A stretch of DNA of 64,000 nt, from NCBI RefSeq assembly GCF_014836595.1, contig NZ_JACSQO010000001.1:496001-560000 (forward strand), written 5' to 3'. This stretch comes from Psychrobacillus faecigallinarum (GTDB taxonomy: Bacteria > Bacillota > Bacilli > Bacillales_A > Planococcaceae). The notes beneath the pieces were generated by a model, which was not told the origin of the DNA, did no database searches, and saw nothing but the letters and a program-made list of their open reading frames with translations. Positions 49,741 to 58,619 of the stretch are shown here, in pieces (position 1 is the stretch's first letter; each line of letters starts with the position of its first letter). The position numbers and the translations under genes were made by a program.

Positions 49741-51408
49741 TTATATTTTCATGACTCCACCTGTGCTTGCAGATGTAACGAGTTTTGAATACCTTGCTAA
49801 ATATCCTTTTTTAATCTTTGGTTCGAACGGTGGAAGCTCTGCTCTTCTGCTAGCGAGTTCTTCTTCACTAACCTGCAGCTCTATCGTTCTATTTATAAGA
49901 TCAATAGCGATAATATCGCCATTCTCTACTAAAGCAATCGGCCCTCCATCAGCCGCCTCTGGTGAGATATGTCCGATGGAAATTCCTCTGGAAGCACCTG
50001 AAAATCTTCCATCTGTGATGAGTGCTACCTTTGTTCCTAATCCTCGACCTTGTATCGCTGATGTCGGAGCAAGCATTTCTGGCATACCAGGACCACCTCT
50101 TGGTCCCTCGTAGCGAATTACTACTACATGACCTGCCTTAACAGTTCCATTGTCAATTGCTTCCTGTGAAGCCTCCTGTGAATCAAAGACAATTGCCTCG
50201 CCCGTAAACTCCTTAATAGAAGGGTCCACAGCGCCAACCTTTATCACACCACCCTCAGGAGCAATGTTTCCAAACAGTACAGATAATCCACCTACAGGAC
50301 TATAAGGATTTTCTTTTCTTCTAATTACTTGCTCGTTTTTAATCTCACAATCTTTTACGTTTTCATAGAGTGACTTCCCGGTAATCGTCAAACGATCTGG
50401 GTGAACCGCTCCAGGTATTTCACAAAGTTCCTTTATAATGGCGCTGACTCCTCCTGCTAAGTGAACATCATGCATGGAGTAATCAGATGCCGGCATAATT
50501 TTTGATAAATAAGGAATTCTTTTAGCAACTTCATTAATTTCATTTACGTTATATTCAATTTCTGCCTCGTGAGCGATAGCTAATGTATGTAATACAGTGT
50601 TCGTTGATCCACCCATTGCCATATCTAGCGCAAAAGCATCATCAATTGTTTCTTTCGTGATTAAGTCTCTAGGCTTTACATCTTCTTTAACCATTCTTAC
50701 AAGATGCTTTGCAGCTTCTCGAATGAGCTGGTGTCTCTCGTCTGATGTAGCAACAATCGTTCCGTTACCTGGTAAAGTTACTCCTAGCATTTCCATTAGA
50801 GAGTTCATCGAGTTTGCTGTGAACATCCCTGAGCAGGAGCCGCATGTTGGACATGCATTTTGTTCGATATCTAAGAGCTGCTCTGCAGTCATTGAACCAG
50901 ATTTATAAGATCCCACACCTTCAAATACGGAGGTTAAGGAAAGCTGCTTTCCATCAGCAGATACACCTGCCTCCATAGGACCGCCTGACACAAATACGGA
51001 TGGGACGTTCGTTCTGACTGCTGCCATTAGCATTCCTGGAGTAATCTTGTCACAGTTTGGAATGTAGAAGACACCGTCAAACCAGTGAGCATTAATAACG
51101 GTTTCCGCTGAGTCTGCTATCAACTCACGACTCGGAAGTGAATATCGCATTCCGATATGTCCCATTGCAATTCCATCGTCTACACCGATTGTGTTGAATT
51201 CGAATGGAATTCCACCTGCCTCACGAATCGCCTCCTTTACAACCTCTGCAAATTTATTTAAATGCATATGGCCAGGAATAATATCGATATAGGAGTTACA
51301 TACACCAATAAATGGTTTATCTAAATCTCTTGTTTTTACTCCCGTAGCATAAAGTAAGCTACGATGAGGAGCTCGATCTACGCCTTTTTTTATCATGTCA
51401 CTTCTCAT
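49741..51408 (-). CDS. ilvD: Dihydroxy-acid dehydratase
   Basis: 555 residues. Iron-sulphur ligands in [12 protein letters not shown] and in [17 protein letters not shown], and the C-terminal [20 protein letters not shown]. It dehydrates dihydroxy acids to the keto acids of valine and isoleucine. The start at 51408 has only a weak GGGG upstream; an internal ATG four codons later is also possible. It has its own promoter and a CodY-like box, and no terminator separates it from the T-box leader other than the T-box itself. Confidence 0.95.
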   Translation of the reverse strand: MRSDMIKKGVDRAPHRSLLYATGVKTRDLDKPFIGVCNSYIDIIPGHMHLNKFAEVVKEAIREAGGIPFEFNTIGVDDGIAMGHIGMRYSLPSRELIADSAETVINAHWFDGVFYIPNCDKITPGMLMAAVRTNVPSVFVSGGPMEAGVSADGKQLSLTSVFEGVGSYKSGSMTAEQLLDIEQNACPTCGSCSGMFTANSMNSLMEMLGVTLPGNGTIVATSDERHQLIREAAKHLVRMVKEDVKPRDLITKETIDDAFALDMAMGGSTNTVLHTLAIAHEAEIEYNVNEINEVAKRIPYLSKIMPASDYSMHDVHLAGGVSAIIKELCEIPGAVHPDRLTITGKSLYENVKDCEIKNEQVIRRKENPYSPVGGLSVLFGNIAPEGGVIKVGAVDPSIKEFTGEAIVFDSQEASQEAIDNGTVKAGHVVVIRYEGPRGGPGMPEMLAPTSAIQGRGLGTKVALITDGRFSGASRGISIGHISPEAADGGPIALVENGDIIAIDLINRTIELQVSEEELASRRAELPPFEPKIKKGYLARYSKLVTSASTGGVMKI

Positions 51409-51519
51409 TTAAATCGCCCCTATACTTTACCGCTTCAACGCGTTTACCTGTGCAAAATTCGTGAAATTCATTTTTAAATACTATGTGAATTTTCTTGCAA
51501 TATTTAATATATTGAAGCT

Positions 51520-51548
51520 ATCATAACGCCTTTAAATCCTTGCGTCAA
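51520..51548 (-). promoter_or_regulatory. Sigma-A promoter of ilvD
   Basis: Minus strand: TTGACG (51548-51543), a 17-base spacer, TATGAT (51525-51520). Both hexamers match five of six. RNA would start near 51513, about 105 bases before ilvD. Confidence 0.78.
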
Positions 51549-51561
51549 CAGTATTTTAGTA

Positions 51562-51576
51562 AATTTTCTGTTAGTT
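51562..51576. promoter_or_regulatory. Candidate CodY box upstream of the ilvD promoter
   Basis: AATTTTCTGTTAGTT differs from the CodY consensus AATTTTCTGAAAATT at three places. It sits 13 bases upstream of the -35. CodY represses branched-chain synthesis genes when these amino acids and GTP are abundant, so the position makes sense, but three mismatches leave it uncertain. Confidence 0.4.
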
Positions 51577-51805
51577 TTGAATATTCGTAAATGTTGTAAT
51601 CGCTTACAATAGCGATATATCGCATTTTAAATAAAGAAAAATTATTTTTAATTTTATTTATACATAACATGATTGTTGGAGGCATATGCATGTTGGTCTT
51701 TTAAGCGAACAAAAGGAAGGTGGAAGGATTATTTTCAAGAATTAGACGAGATATATTATAGGAGAATCACTAGATTGATTTTGCAGTGATATGACAAAAT
51801 AACCC

Positions 51806-51935
51806 TGATTTTCGCTCTATGCGGACGCTTTCCGCGGGGTGAGTGATAAGCGCCATCACCGTCGCTTTCGCGCCGGTTGTGATGTCTTATCTCTCTCACT
51901 CATCCCGCTGGAGTCGCCACATGCGCTTCAATCAG
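51806..51935. repeat. Dispersed palindromic element, copy 3
   Basis: Begins TGATTTTCGCTCTATGCGGA and ends TGCGCTTCAATCA; the ends TGATT/AATCA are inverted. Inner arms GTGAGTGATAAG and CTTATCTCTCTCAC can pair, with CATCACCGTCGC in the loop region. It is one of two copies in the 938-base gap between ilvD and the DUF2269-like gene; beyond these, the ilvD promoter and a terminator, the gap shows nothing. Confidence 0.85.
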
Positions 51936-52040
51936 ATATGTAAAGAAGTAATATAGTGTAAATTAAATCAATTTATAAATTAGCCTGTTATATGAATACT
52001 CATATAGATGCAATTCACATGAAAAACATATATGTAAATC

Positions 52041-52170
52041 TTGATTTTCGCTCTATGCGGACGCTTTCCGCGGGGTGAATGATAAGCCATCACCGTCGCT
52101 TACGCGCCGGTTGTGATGTCTTATCTATCTCACTCATCCCACTGGAGTCGCCGCATGTCGCTTCAATCAA
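52041..52170. repeat. Dispersed palindromic element, copy 4
   Basis: A direct repeat of the 51806 copy, about 106 bases away: TTGATTTTCGCTCTATGCGG ... CGCTTCAATCAA, with perfect TTGATT/AATCAA ends. Differences from copy 3 are a two-base shortening (GATAAGCCATCACC for GATAAGCGCCATCACC) and scattered substitutions. Confidence 0.87.
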
Positions 52171-52241
52171 CAGAAAATGGATGACTTGTAGAATGAGAAA
52201 CTACTATCCTACCCATTAAAGAAATTAAACACTTTTTTGCC

Positions 52242-52271
52242 TAAAAAATACCATGAACACAAGGTTCACGG
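52242..52271 (-). terminator. Terminator of the DUF2269-like gene
   Basis: CCATGAAC (52251-52258) pairs with GTTCACGG (52264-52271) with one mismatch; the A run at 52243-52248 is the U tract on the minus strand. It lies about 75 bases past the gene. Confidence 0.6.
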
Positions 52272-52346
52272 CATAAATATTAAATCATGATGAAATTCTT
52301 TAGAAAAAGATACGCATTCTTAAACAAGATCCTTTAGAAACAATTT

Positions 52347-52778
52347 TTACCATAGGATTGGTTTTGCAACCATGAACCAAAGCATAATCATTAGCAGGAA
52401 AATATACTTCCATACGGAGGAGCGTAGCTTTGAAATAAGTGTCTCTACATTCATCTCACCAGCATAAAACTGTCGAATTTTCGGTTTAAAGGCTCTAGCC
52501 AAAAAGATGATAGAGCTTACCATGACAATAATTGTCATTATTACCCATGAAGTCGTCCATGGCCAATTCCCTTGCCACATAAGCAGGATGCCAGAGAAAA
52601 CCAAGACATGTCCCGCATGCTTTACAATTCGAATAGCTGCCTGAAATACCTCTATCTGAGTATCTAACTCTATTCCTGCTTTGCCTTTCATACGGTTCAG
52701 TAAAGGAAACAATACAAAGAATGGACCTACGGAAAGAATAGCACTAATCACGTGCATATACATAATGAATGAATACAT
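52347..52778 (-). CDS. Small integral membrane protein, DUF2269-like
   Basis: 143 residues with four hydrophobic helices (about 4-26, 52-68, 76-95, 122-140). It starts MYSFIMYMHVISAILSVGPFF, with a His and Gly-Pro pattern typical of DUF2269-type predicted membrane proteins. Function is not known. It stands alone. The family name is a moderate-confidence call; the membrane nature is clear. Confidence 0.6.
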   Translation of the reverse strand: MYSFIMYMHVISAILSVGPFFVLFPLLNRMKGKAGIELDTQIEVFQAAIRIVKHAGHVLVFSGILLMWQGNWPWTTSWVIMTIIVMVSSIIFLARAFKPKIRQFYAGEMNVETLISKLRSSVWKYIFLLMIMLWFMVAKPILW

Positions 52779-52935
52779 AATTGATCACCTATCCTTATTA
52801 TACTAAAAAGTTTTCCTTTTAATTGTGACTAGGTGAGGAATTATCATGATAAATAGAATTAAAAATTTGAGCCTGCTAGACTACACTAATTGTTCGGTTG
52901 AAGAAAACTTATAAATCTCTTCCTCTATCATTAAA

Positions 52936-52970
52936 GAAGGCATTACCACAGTATGTGACAATGCCTTAGC
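52936..52970 (-). terminator. Possible terminator of the first tandem chemoreceptor
   Basis: AAGGCATT pairs with AATGCCTT, with an inner CACA/TGTG pairing; the U-rich tail on the minus strand is short. Weaker than the others. Confidence 0.45.
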
Positions 52971-53037
52971 GCTCATGAGATTAAAGCTTTTCTGTCTTTT
53001 AGTTAAGACAAGTGGACTCTACCCAATACTTTATTTA

Positions 53038-54720
53038 TTAAATTTTAAAATGACTTACTTCACTTTGTAATTTTTCTGCAAGAGTAGCTAAAGTTTGTGC
53101 GTTTGTAGAAATTTCCTCATTTGCAGCTAATTGCTGCTCAGTTGCTGCACTCGTATCACTAGCTCCATCTGCAGCATGACTTGCCAAGCCTTGAACCTGT
53201 TGAGCATTATCCGTTACTGAGCTAGCCATTTCTTTAATTTGCTCGATTGCAGTAGTAACAGATTCAACCTTTTCAGCTACGGCTTCTACACTAGATTCAA
53301 TTTCGTTGAAAACATCTAATGATTCAGTAGTTTTAGACAGACCGTCCTCTACTTTGTCACCACCGGTTGTAATCGCCTTTACAGCCTCTGTTGAAGCAGA
53401 CTGAATCAATTTAACCATAGATTCAATTTCGGAAGCAGAGTTTTTTGATTGCTCTGCAAGCTTGCGAACTTCTTCTGCTACTACCGCGAAGCCTTTACCA
53501 TATTCCCCAGCGCGAGCTGCCTCGATTGCAGCGTTCAATGCTAGTAAATTCGTTTGTTCTGAAATATCCGTGATTAATGCAGTAATCGATTGAATTTCAT
53601 GGGAATGCTTAGCCATATTATTCATAATCTCTGTTGTTTCTTTGAATGTTTCATGGATAGTATTCATTTGACTTGCTACACCAGATACTACTGTAGAGCC
53701 TTTTGTTACTAATTTTTTCACGCCATCAGTTGCTTGAAGCATCTCGTTATTGTTTTGCGAAATATCTTCCACACCTTGTTGCATTTCTGACATAGATCTA
53801 ACAGAGCTTTCTAAATGCTTCACTTGCTCCTCGCTCGCTGCCATTTGTTCTTCTGCAGATTTTGCAACCATCTGAGAGGATGCTAAACTTTCTTCTGAAC
53901 TTGCAGAAAGTTCTTCCGCATTTGCAGCAAGCTGCATGGAAGAATCACGTACATTGGAAACGATACGCTGTAAATCGCTCGTCATTTTGTTGAATGTTAA
54001 AGCCATTGCTCCAACTTCGTCTCTATTTTTTATAACGATTGGCTCTACATTCAGATTACCATCCGCTATTTCTCCTAAGCCTTCTGTAACCTTGCGGATT
54101 GGGCTAGATATACCTTTGCTAATGAAATGTGATACTAAAACCCCAATAATAATACTTGCAATGGCTAAAATAATAATAGTTATATTAACGTTAGTTTGAT
54201 ATGTATCTAAGTCTTCTCTAGTTTTTTGCATATTTTCTTGTTGAATTTGCTTTAAATCACCTAAAATCACTAATGTCTTCTCATTTAATTCCGATGATTG
54301 AGCTGCATATTGATCAAAGGGCTGGTTGCTTTTTTTCAATGAGATAATCTTATCATTTGATTCAAACAGTTGAACTGTCTCCGTTTGTAGGTCTTTCATT
54401 AATTTTAAAGATTCTTCATCCTTAACAGACTCTATTAATTTACGAGCTGCTATAGAACCCTTTTCTATTTCCTCATCAAATTTATCGGTAGCATCCTCCG
54501 AGCCGAACATGACGAATTCTAGTACAGCAGTCGCCATATCTTTTTGAATTACTTCAATTTCTGATACTAGATTAATTTTTTCAATGTCCTTATCAATAAT
54601 AGATTTATATTTGTCTGCAACATCATAAGAAGTAAAGATAGATATAACACTTATAAAAATTAATAAAAGTAAAACAAATGAAAAACCGAACCACATTTTC
54701 TTTGAAATTGACAATTTCAT
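53038..54720 (-). CDS. Methyl-accepting chemotaxis protein (tandem paralogue A)
   Basis: 560 residues: TM1 (about 10-30), helical outside sensor (about 31-180), TM2 (about 181-202), HAMP (about 203-256), and a signalling domain with tip [41 protein letters not shown]. It ends EVSHFKI. It is very similar in its C-terminal half to the next gene, so the two arose by duplication; their sensor halves differ more. ATG after GGAGT. Confidence 0.92.
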   Translation of the reverse strand: MKLSISKKMWFGFSFVLLLLIFISVISIFTSYDVADKYKSIIDKDIEKINLVSEIEVIQKDMATAVLEFVMFGSEDATDKFDEEIEKGSIAARKLIESVKDEESLKLMKDLQTETVQLFESNDKIISLKKSNQPFDQYAAQSSELNEKTLVILGDLKQIQQENMQKTREDLDTYQTNVNITIIILAIASIIIGVLVSHFISKGISSPIRKVTEGLGEIADGNLNVEPIVIKNRDEVGAMALTFNKMTSDLQRIVSNVRDSSMQLAANAEELSASSEESLASSQMVAKSAEEQMAASEEQVKHLESSVRSMSEMQQGVEDISQNNNEMLQATDGVKKLVTKGSTVVSGVASQMNTIHETFKETTEIMNNMAKHSHEIQSITALITDISEQTNLLALNAAIEAARAGEYGKGFAVVAEEVRKLAEQSKNSASEIESMVKLIQSASTEAVKAITTGGDKVEDGLSKTTESLDVFNEIESSVEAVAEKVESVTTAIEQIKEMASSVTDNAQQVQGLASHAADGASDTSAATEQQLAANEEISTNAQTLATLAEKLQSEVSHFKI

Positions 54721-54833
54721 TTTGGAACTCCTTTTCCTTTAAAATATTTAGCGCTAGTAAAAATGCACCTCTATAATTATACTCTTTTTAAGGTATTTAG
54801 ACATAGATAAATGTACATATTTATTCATAATAA

Positions 54834-54872
54834 AATAAAAAAGATCTATACTACGAAACATAATATAGATCC
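54834..54872 (-). terminator. Terminator of tandem chemoreceptor B
   Basis: GATCTATA (54843-54850) pairs with TATAGATC (54864-54871); the A run at 54837-54842 is the U tract. So the two receptors are separate units. Confidence 0.82.
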
Positions 54873-54879
54873 CTTTTAC

Positions 54880-56568
54880 CTATATCTTAAAATGACTTAC
54901 ATTATTTTGTAATGTTTCAGCAAGGTTTGCTAGAGACTGGGCATTAGAGGTAATTTCTTCGTTAGAAGCAAGCTGCTGCTCTGTTGCGGAGCTTGTGTCA
55001 TTTGCTCCTTGGGCAACGATTTCAGCAAGTCTTTGAACCTCCAAGGAGCCCTCTGACACCGATTGAGCAATTGCCTGAATTTGCTCAATTGCTGTAGAAA
55101 CAGATTCTACTTTCTCTCCTACCTCCACTACCGCTGATTCAATAAGCTGGAAGACCTCTAAAGACTCGTTTGTTTTGTTCATGCCCTCTTTTATCTTGTT
55201 CTCCCCAGTTGTAATAGCCTCTACCGCAGTACCAGATGCTCCCTGAATCAATTCAATCATTTTAGCAATTTCAGATGCTGCATTTTTCGACTGCTCCGCT
55301 AGCTTTCTTACCTCGTCTGCAACGACCGCAAAGCCTTTGCCATACTCTCCAGCCCGGGCAGCCTCAATAGCCGCATTCAATGCTAGTAAATTGGTTTGCT
55401 CTGAAATTTCTGTAATGAGAGAAGTGATTCCCTGGATATCATGTGAGTGCTTCTCCATATCTCTCATATTATTTGCCGTTTCATTGAACGTATTATGAAT
55501 CATATTCATCTGAGTGGCCACAGCCGCTATTACATCAGAACCCTGCTTCACTAGGTGTCCTACATTTTCTGCGGAGTTCAACATTTCCCCATTACTTGCT
55601 GCAATGTCACTAACGCCTTGAGATAGCTCAGACATGCCTGCCATCGAAGTGGTCATATGTTCTACTTGTTGTTCACTGCTAGTCATTTGCTCATGTGCCG
55701 AGCTTGCTACTAATTGAGAGCTAGCAAGACTTTCTTCTGCAATGGCTGATAGTTCCTCCGCATTTGCTGCTAGTTGCATAGAGGTGTCTTGGACGTTGGA
55801 AACAATTGTACGAAGATCCTCTGACATTATGTTAAATGCTGCTGCCATTTCGCCTGCTTCATCCTTGTTCTTAATATGAATTGGCTCTACATGCAAGTTG
55901 CCTCCTGCAATTTCTGTAAGACCTAAGGTAACACGCTTAATTGGACGTGCAATGCTTCTGCCTATGTAAAATGCAATAATTGCCCCAAGGATAGCCCCTA
56001 CAATCGTAATAGCCATGACGAAAATGTTCGCACCACGCTCGTAGTCCTGCAGCTCATTCACTGTTACAGCCATATCATTTTGAAGTTGTTCCTCTATCTT
56101 GTTTAATATAGATACCATATTGTCATTAATAGTTTTTACATCTTTCGTTAACGTATTTATTTGAGTCGGGTCAACAAGAATTTGGTTAGAGATGAGCTTT
56201 TCATTAGCCTCTACAAACATTACGTACTTTCTTTCATAGTCCTCGATGAAAGGAAGAGACTCCTTTGAATTTATCCCCTGTTTGAGCTCTTCCATCAGCG
56301 TCCCAGTGGTCTCCAGATGCGAGCTGACTCCCTTTCGAGAAGCATCCATTTTCGTTAATAAAAAATCATAAAGATTTTCTGTAGTTTCATTTTGAGACAT
56401 TTTGATTTCCTGGATAAGCCTCACATTTACGCTATCCACCTCAAGAATCTCTCTATACTGTTTATTTGTTTCCTTGCCTGCTAAGCTACTGAAAAAAGAA
56501 ACAACAATCATCAATAGGATAATTGCGGAGAAGCCCAACCACATTTTCTTTGTAATTGTCCACTTCAT
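54880..56568 (-). CDS. Methyl-accepting chemotaxis protein (tandem paralogue B)
   Basis: 562 residues with the same layout as its neighbour: TM1, an outside helical sensor (about 31-182), TM2, HAMP and a signalling domain with tip [41 protein letters not shown], ending NVSHFKI. Both keep Gln/Glu pairs in the adaptation helices. The less similar sensors suggest different ligands. It starts 22 bases after the LysM-NlpC gene ends. Confidence 0.92.
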   Translation of the reverse strand: MKWTITKKMWLGFSAIILLMIVVSFFSSLAGKETNKQYREILEVDSVNVRLIQEIKMSQNETTENLYDFLLTKMDASRKGVSSHLETTGTLMEELKQGINSKESLPFIEDYERKYVMFVEANEKLISNQILVDPTQINTLTKDVKTINDNMVSILNKIEEQLQNDMAVTVNELQDYERGANIFVMAITIVGAILGAIIAFYIGRSIARPIKRVTLGLTEIAGGNLHVEPIHIKNKDEAGEMAAAFNIMSEDLRTIVSNVQDTSMQLAANAEELSAIAEESLASSQLVASSAHEQMTSSEQQVEHMTTSMAGMSELSQGVSDIAASNGEMLNSAENVGHLVKQGSDVIAAVATQMNMIHNTFNETANNMRDMEKHSHDIQGITSLITEISEQTNLLALNAAIEAARAGEYGKGFAVVADEVRKLAEQSKNAASEIAKMIELIQGASGTAVEAITTGENKIKEGMNKTNESLEVFQLIESAVVEVGEKVESVSTAIEQIQAIAQSVSEGSLEVQRLAEIVAQGANDTSSATEQQLASNEEITSNAQSLANLAETLQNNVSHFKI

Positions 56569-56590
56569 AATATATCTCCTGTCTGATTAT

Positions 56591-57301
56591 TTACTTTTGA
56601 ACAAAACGGTTAAAGGATACAAAATGCTCTTTCCAATACACATTATCTAGCTTTGTGATCTCTACTCCCTTAGATCCTGCATGGACAAATTGATTGTCTC
56701 CAAGATAGATCCCCATATGAGAAATTCCTTCTTTATACGTGTTTTGGAAGAACACTAAATCTCCAGGAATCGGGTTAGTCACCACAATACTTTCTAAATA
56801 GTAGGACTCGCTACTCTTACGTTCGATTTTCATACCAGCTTGCGTATGTAGGAAATAAATAAACCCACTACAATCAAATCCAGCCATCGTATTACCTGCA
56901 TACAAATAAGGAATGCCCTCCAGGCGTTTAGCAAAATCAATGATCAATGGGTAATAAGCATAACCTTCTTCAGATACATTGCTAGGTACTGTAATAACAG
57001 GAGCCGGTGAGACAACCAACTCATTTTTTACAGGTGCTGTTACTACAGGAGCTGTTTTAACTGGCGTTGTATTCGTTGTCCCCTTAACAGTTGCCGGCTT
57101 TTGAACGACAAGCTTTTGCTTAATAAAAATATTATCCTTTGTCAGCTTGTTCCAAGTACGTAAATCAGCGACTGTTACATTATGTAATTTAGCAATTTTA
57201 GTAAGCGAATCGCCTTTTTTCACTTCATAAAGCGTACTAGCACTTGCAGTTTCTGTAATAAAAAACAGTATAAATGCTATAATCAGCACTTTCTTTCTCA
57301 T
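56591..57301 (-). CDS. LysM-NlpC/P60 peptidoglycan endopeptidase
   Basis: 236 residues: signal peptide (1-22), one LysM wall-binding domain (about 24-67; YEVKKGDSLTKIAKLHNVTVADLRTWN), a Pro/Val/Thr-rich linker (about 70-110), and an NlpC/P60 domain with Cys144 (GFDCSGFIYF), His195 (GISHMGIYLG) and His207. It cuts peptidoglycan stem peptides outside the cell. A WalR-like box with one mismatch lies about 30 bases upstream. Paralogous catalytic domain to the 36090 gene but with a binding domain. Confidence 0.92.
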   Translation of the reverse strand: MRKKVLIIAFILFFITETASASTLYEVKKGDSLTKIAKLHNVTVADLRTWNKLTKDNIFIKQKLVVQKPATVKGTTNTTPVKTAPVVTAPVKNELVVSPAPVITVPSNVSEEGYAYYPLIIDFAKRLEGIPYLYAGNTMAGFDCSGFIYFLHTQAGMKIERKSSESYYLESIVVTNPIPGDLVFFQNTYKEGISHMGIYLGDNQFVHAGSKGVEITKLDNVYWKEHFVSFNRFVQK

Positions 57302-57329
57302 ACTTTAAACCCCCTTTCTTTTTATATCG

Positions 57330-57346
57330 GTAAAACTTTGGTAACA
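57330..57346 (-). promoter_or_regulatory. WalR-like box upstream of the LysM-NlpC gene
   Basis: Minus strand TGTTAC, five bases, TTTTAC. The first half-site fits TGTWAH; the second has one mismatch (T for G). Its position before a second peptidoglycan hydrolase makes it worth noting. Confidence 0.4.
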
Positions 57347-57459
57347 TCCACAACTTTCAACAAAATATTACCTGGGAAATAAATGCTCGTAAATTATCAG
57401 AAAATATGGCATGATAATTAATGAATAACCATTCAGTAAATACAAAGGGGACATGATAC

Positions 57460-57786
57460 ATGAACGAAACCTGGAACCAAATCGAAAACACAATGAATAA
57501 CCACCCAACTCCAATCCAAAACCAAAACGTCCGTTACGAATTCCACCTAACCGGCGACGAACCATCCGTCAAACAGCTAGTCCTAGCTGACGGTCGAGCA
57601 TTTGTAACGGATGATACTAGCTCAAAAGCTGATTGCACTCTTACATTAAGCTCAAAGGATTTTGTAAAGCTCATTAACGGGGATTTAAATAGCACTTCTG
57701 CATTTATGTTTGGGAAGCTGAAGGTTGACGGGAGTATTGGATTGGCATTGAAGCTGGAGGGATTGTTGAAGGAGTATAGTTTTTAA
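57460..57786 (+). CDS. SCP2 sterol-binding-domain protein
   Basis: 108 residues, a complete SCP2 fold: YEFHLTGDEPSVKQLVLADG, ADCTLTLSSKDFVKLINGDL, and FMFGKLKVDGSIGLALKLEGLLKEY. The family binds lipid-like molecules; in bacteria its ligand is usually unknown. Base use changes sharply: the first 45 or so codons use C-ending codons almost throughout, the last 35 use many G-ending codons. ATG with GGGG 10 bases upstream. It converges on fliT. Confidence 0.85.
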   Translation: MNETWNQIENTMNNHPTPIQNQNVRYEFHLTGDEPSVKQLVLADGRAFVTDDTSSKADCTLTLSSKDFVKLINGDLNSTSAFMFGKLKVDGSIGLALKLEGLLKEYSF

Positions 57787-57793
57787 GAGAAAA

Positions 57794-57828
57794 AGAAAAA
57801 CGACTTTCATAGCGAAAGTCGTTTTTTG
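57794..57828. terminator. Bidirectional terminator between the SCP2 gene and fliT
   Basis: ACGACTTTC (57800-57808) pairs with GAAAGTCGT (57814-57822), with A run left and T run right. Confidence 0.88.
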
Positions 57829-57830
57829 TA

Positions 57831-58181
57831 TTATTTTTTATTATCAAAATACATACCATCAATCATTTGAGTAGCCGCATAAGGGTTAGTGTAAGAACCT
57901 TCATGGCGTTTCTTTTGCTGAAGCTCCTTAATATCTTTCTTAACAAGAGCCATCACAGTAGTTAGCTGTTTATTGATCCCATGATCTAACTCTATTAATT
58001 TGCCATAAACTGATAGCTTGGATATTTGTTCAAGATCTAAGGATTGTAATGCCATTTCACGAGCATCCAATAACTCATTAATTTTTTCAATAAATTCTGT
58101 ACGCTCATCATCAGATGGTGTTTTTAAAAGATGGCTGTATAGCTCTTCAGAGACCGCTAAAAATTGGTCGACACTAGCCAT
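57831..58181 (-). CDS. fliT: FliT-like flagellar chaperone
   Basis: 116 residues, all helical, with no conserved catalytic motif. Identified by position just after fliS and by its size and FliT-like pattern (ASVDQFLAVSEELYSHLL, NELLDAREMALQSLD). FliT chaperones bind FliD before export. The ATG at 58181 is chosen: it shares one base with the fliS stop (TGATG); the longer frame starting upstream reads through fliS in another frame. Confidence 0.75.
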   Translation of the reverse strand: MASVDQFLAVSEELYSHLLKTPSDDERTEFIEKINELLDAREMALQSLDLEQISKLSVYGKLIELDHGINKQLTTVMALVKKDIKELQQKKRHEGSYTNPYAATQMIDGMYFDNKK

Positions 58182-58582
58182 CACGCTTGTCCGCCAGTAG
58201 TAAATTGCTTTTGACGATTCAATTGAATGACTTGCTTCCATGTGTCGCGGAAATCAAGGACATATGCTTCCACTTCCTCAATAATAGCAGTGTCATTCTT
58301 CATATTTGCTTCAATTAAGCGATGATTCATATATTCATACATTTGCATCATTGACTTAGAAACTTCAATATCCATATTTAAGGTCATCATAAGCTCTTGA
58401 ATAATTTTCTGTGCCTTCTGCAAGTTTGTATTTTTTTCTTGAATATTCTTTTCTGCTACCGCAATTTTTGCTTTACCTAAAAATTTTAAACAACCATTGT
58501 ATAACATCAAAGTCAACTCACCTGGCGATGCAGTACTCACACTATTATTTTTATAAGCTTGGTGGACCGATTGTGCTGACAA
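58181..58582 (-). CDS. fliS: Flagellar secretion chaperone FliS
   Basis: 133 residues with the FliS opening HQAYKNNSVSTASPGELTLMLYNGCLKFL. It holds unfolded flagellin for export by binding its C-terminus. Start is TTG with AAGGAG 9 bases upstream; there is no ATG nearby. Between fliD and fliT. Confidence 0.93.
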   Translation of the reverse strand: MSAQSVHQAYKNNSVSTASPGELTLMLYNGCLKFLGKAKIAVAEKNIQEKNTNLQKAQKIIQELMMTLNMDIEVSKSMMQMYEYMNHRLIEANMKNDTAIIEEVEAYVLDFRDTWKQVIQLNRQKQFTTGGQA

Positions 58583-58619
58583 ATCTTACAACTCCTTTTG
58601 TTGAAAAACATAATTATAT

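Noticed and set aside
57368..57565. Minus-strand 65-codon frame rich in Gly, Arg and Phe opposite the SCP2 gene
   Set aside because: It arises from the C-rich first half of the SCP2 gene read backwards, with no ribosome site and no homologous look.
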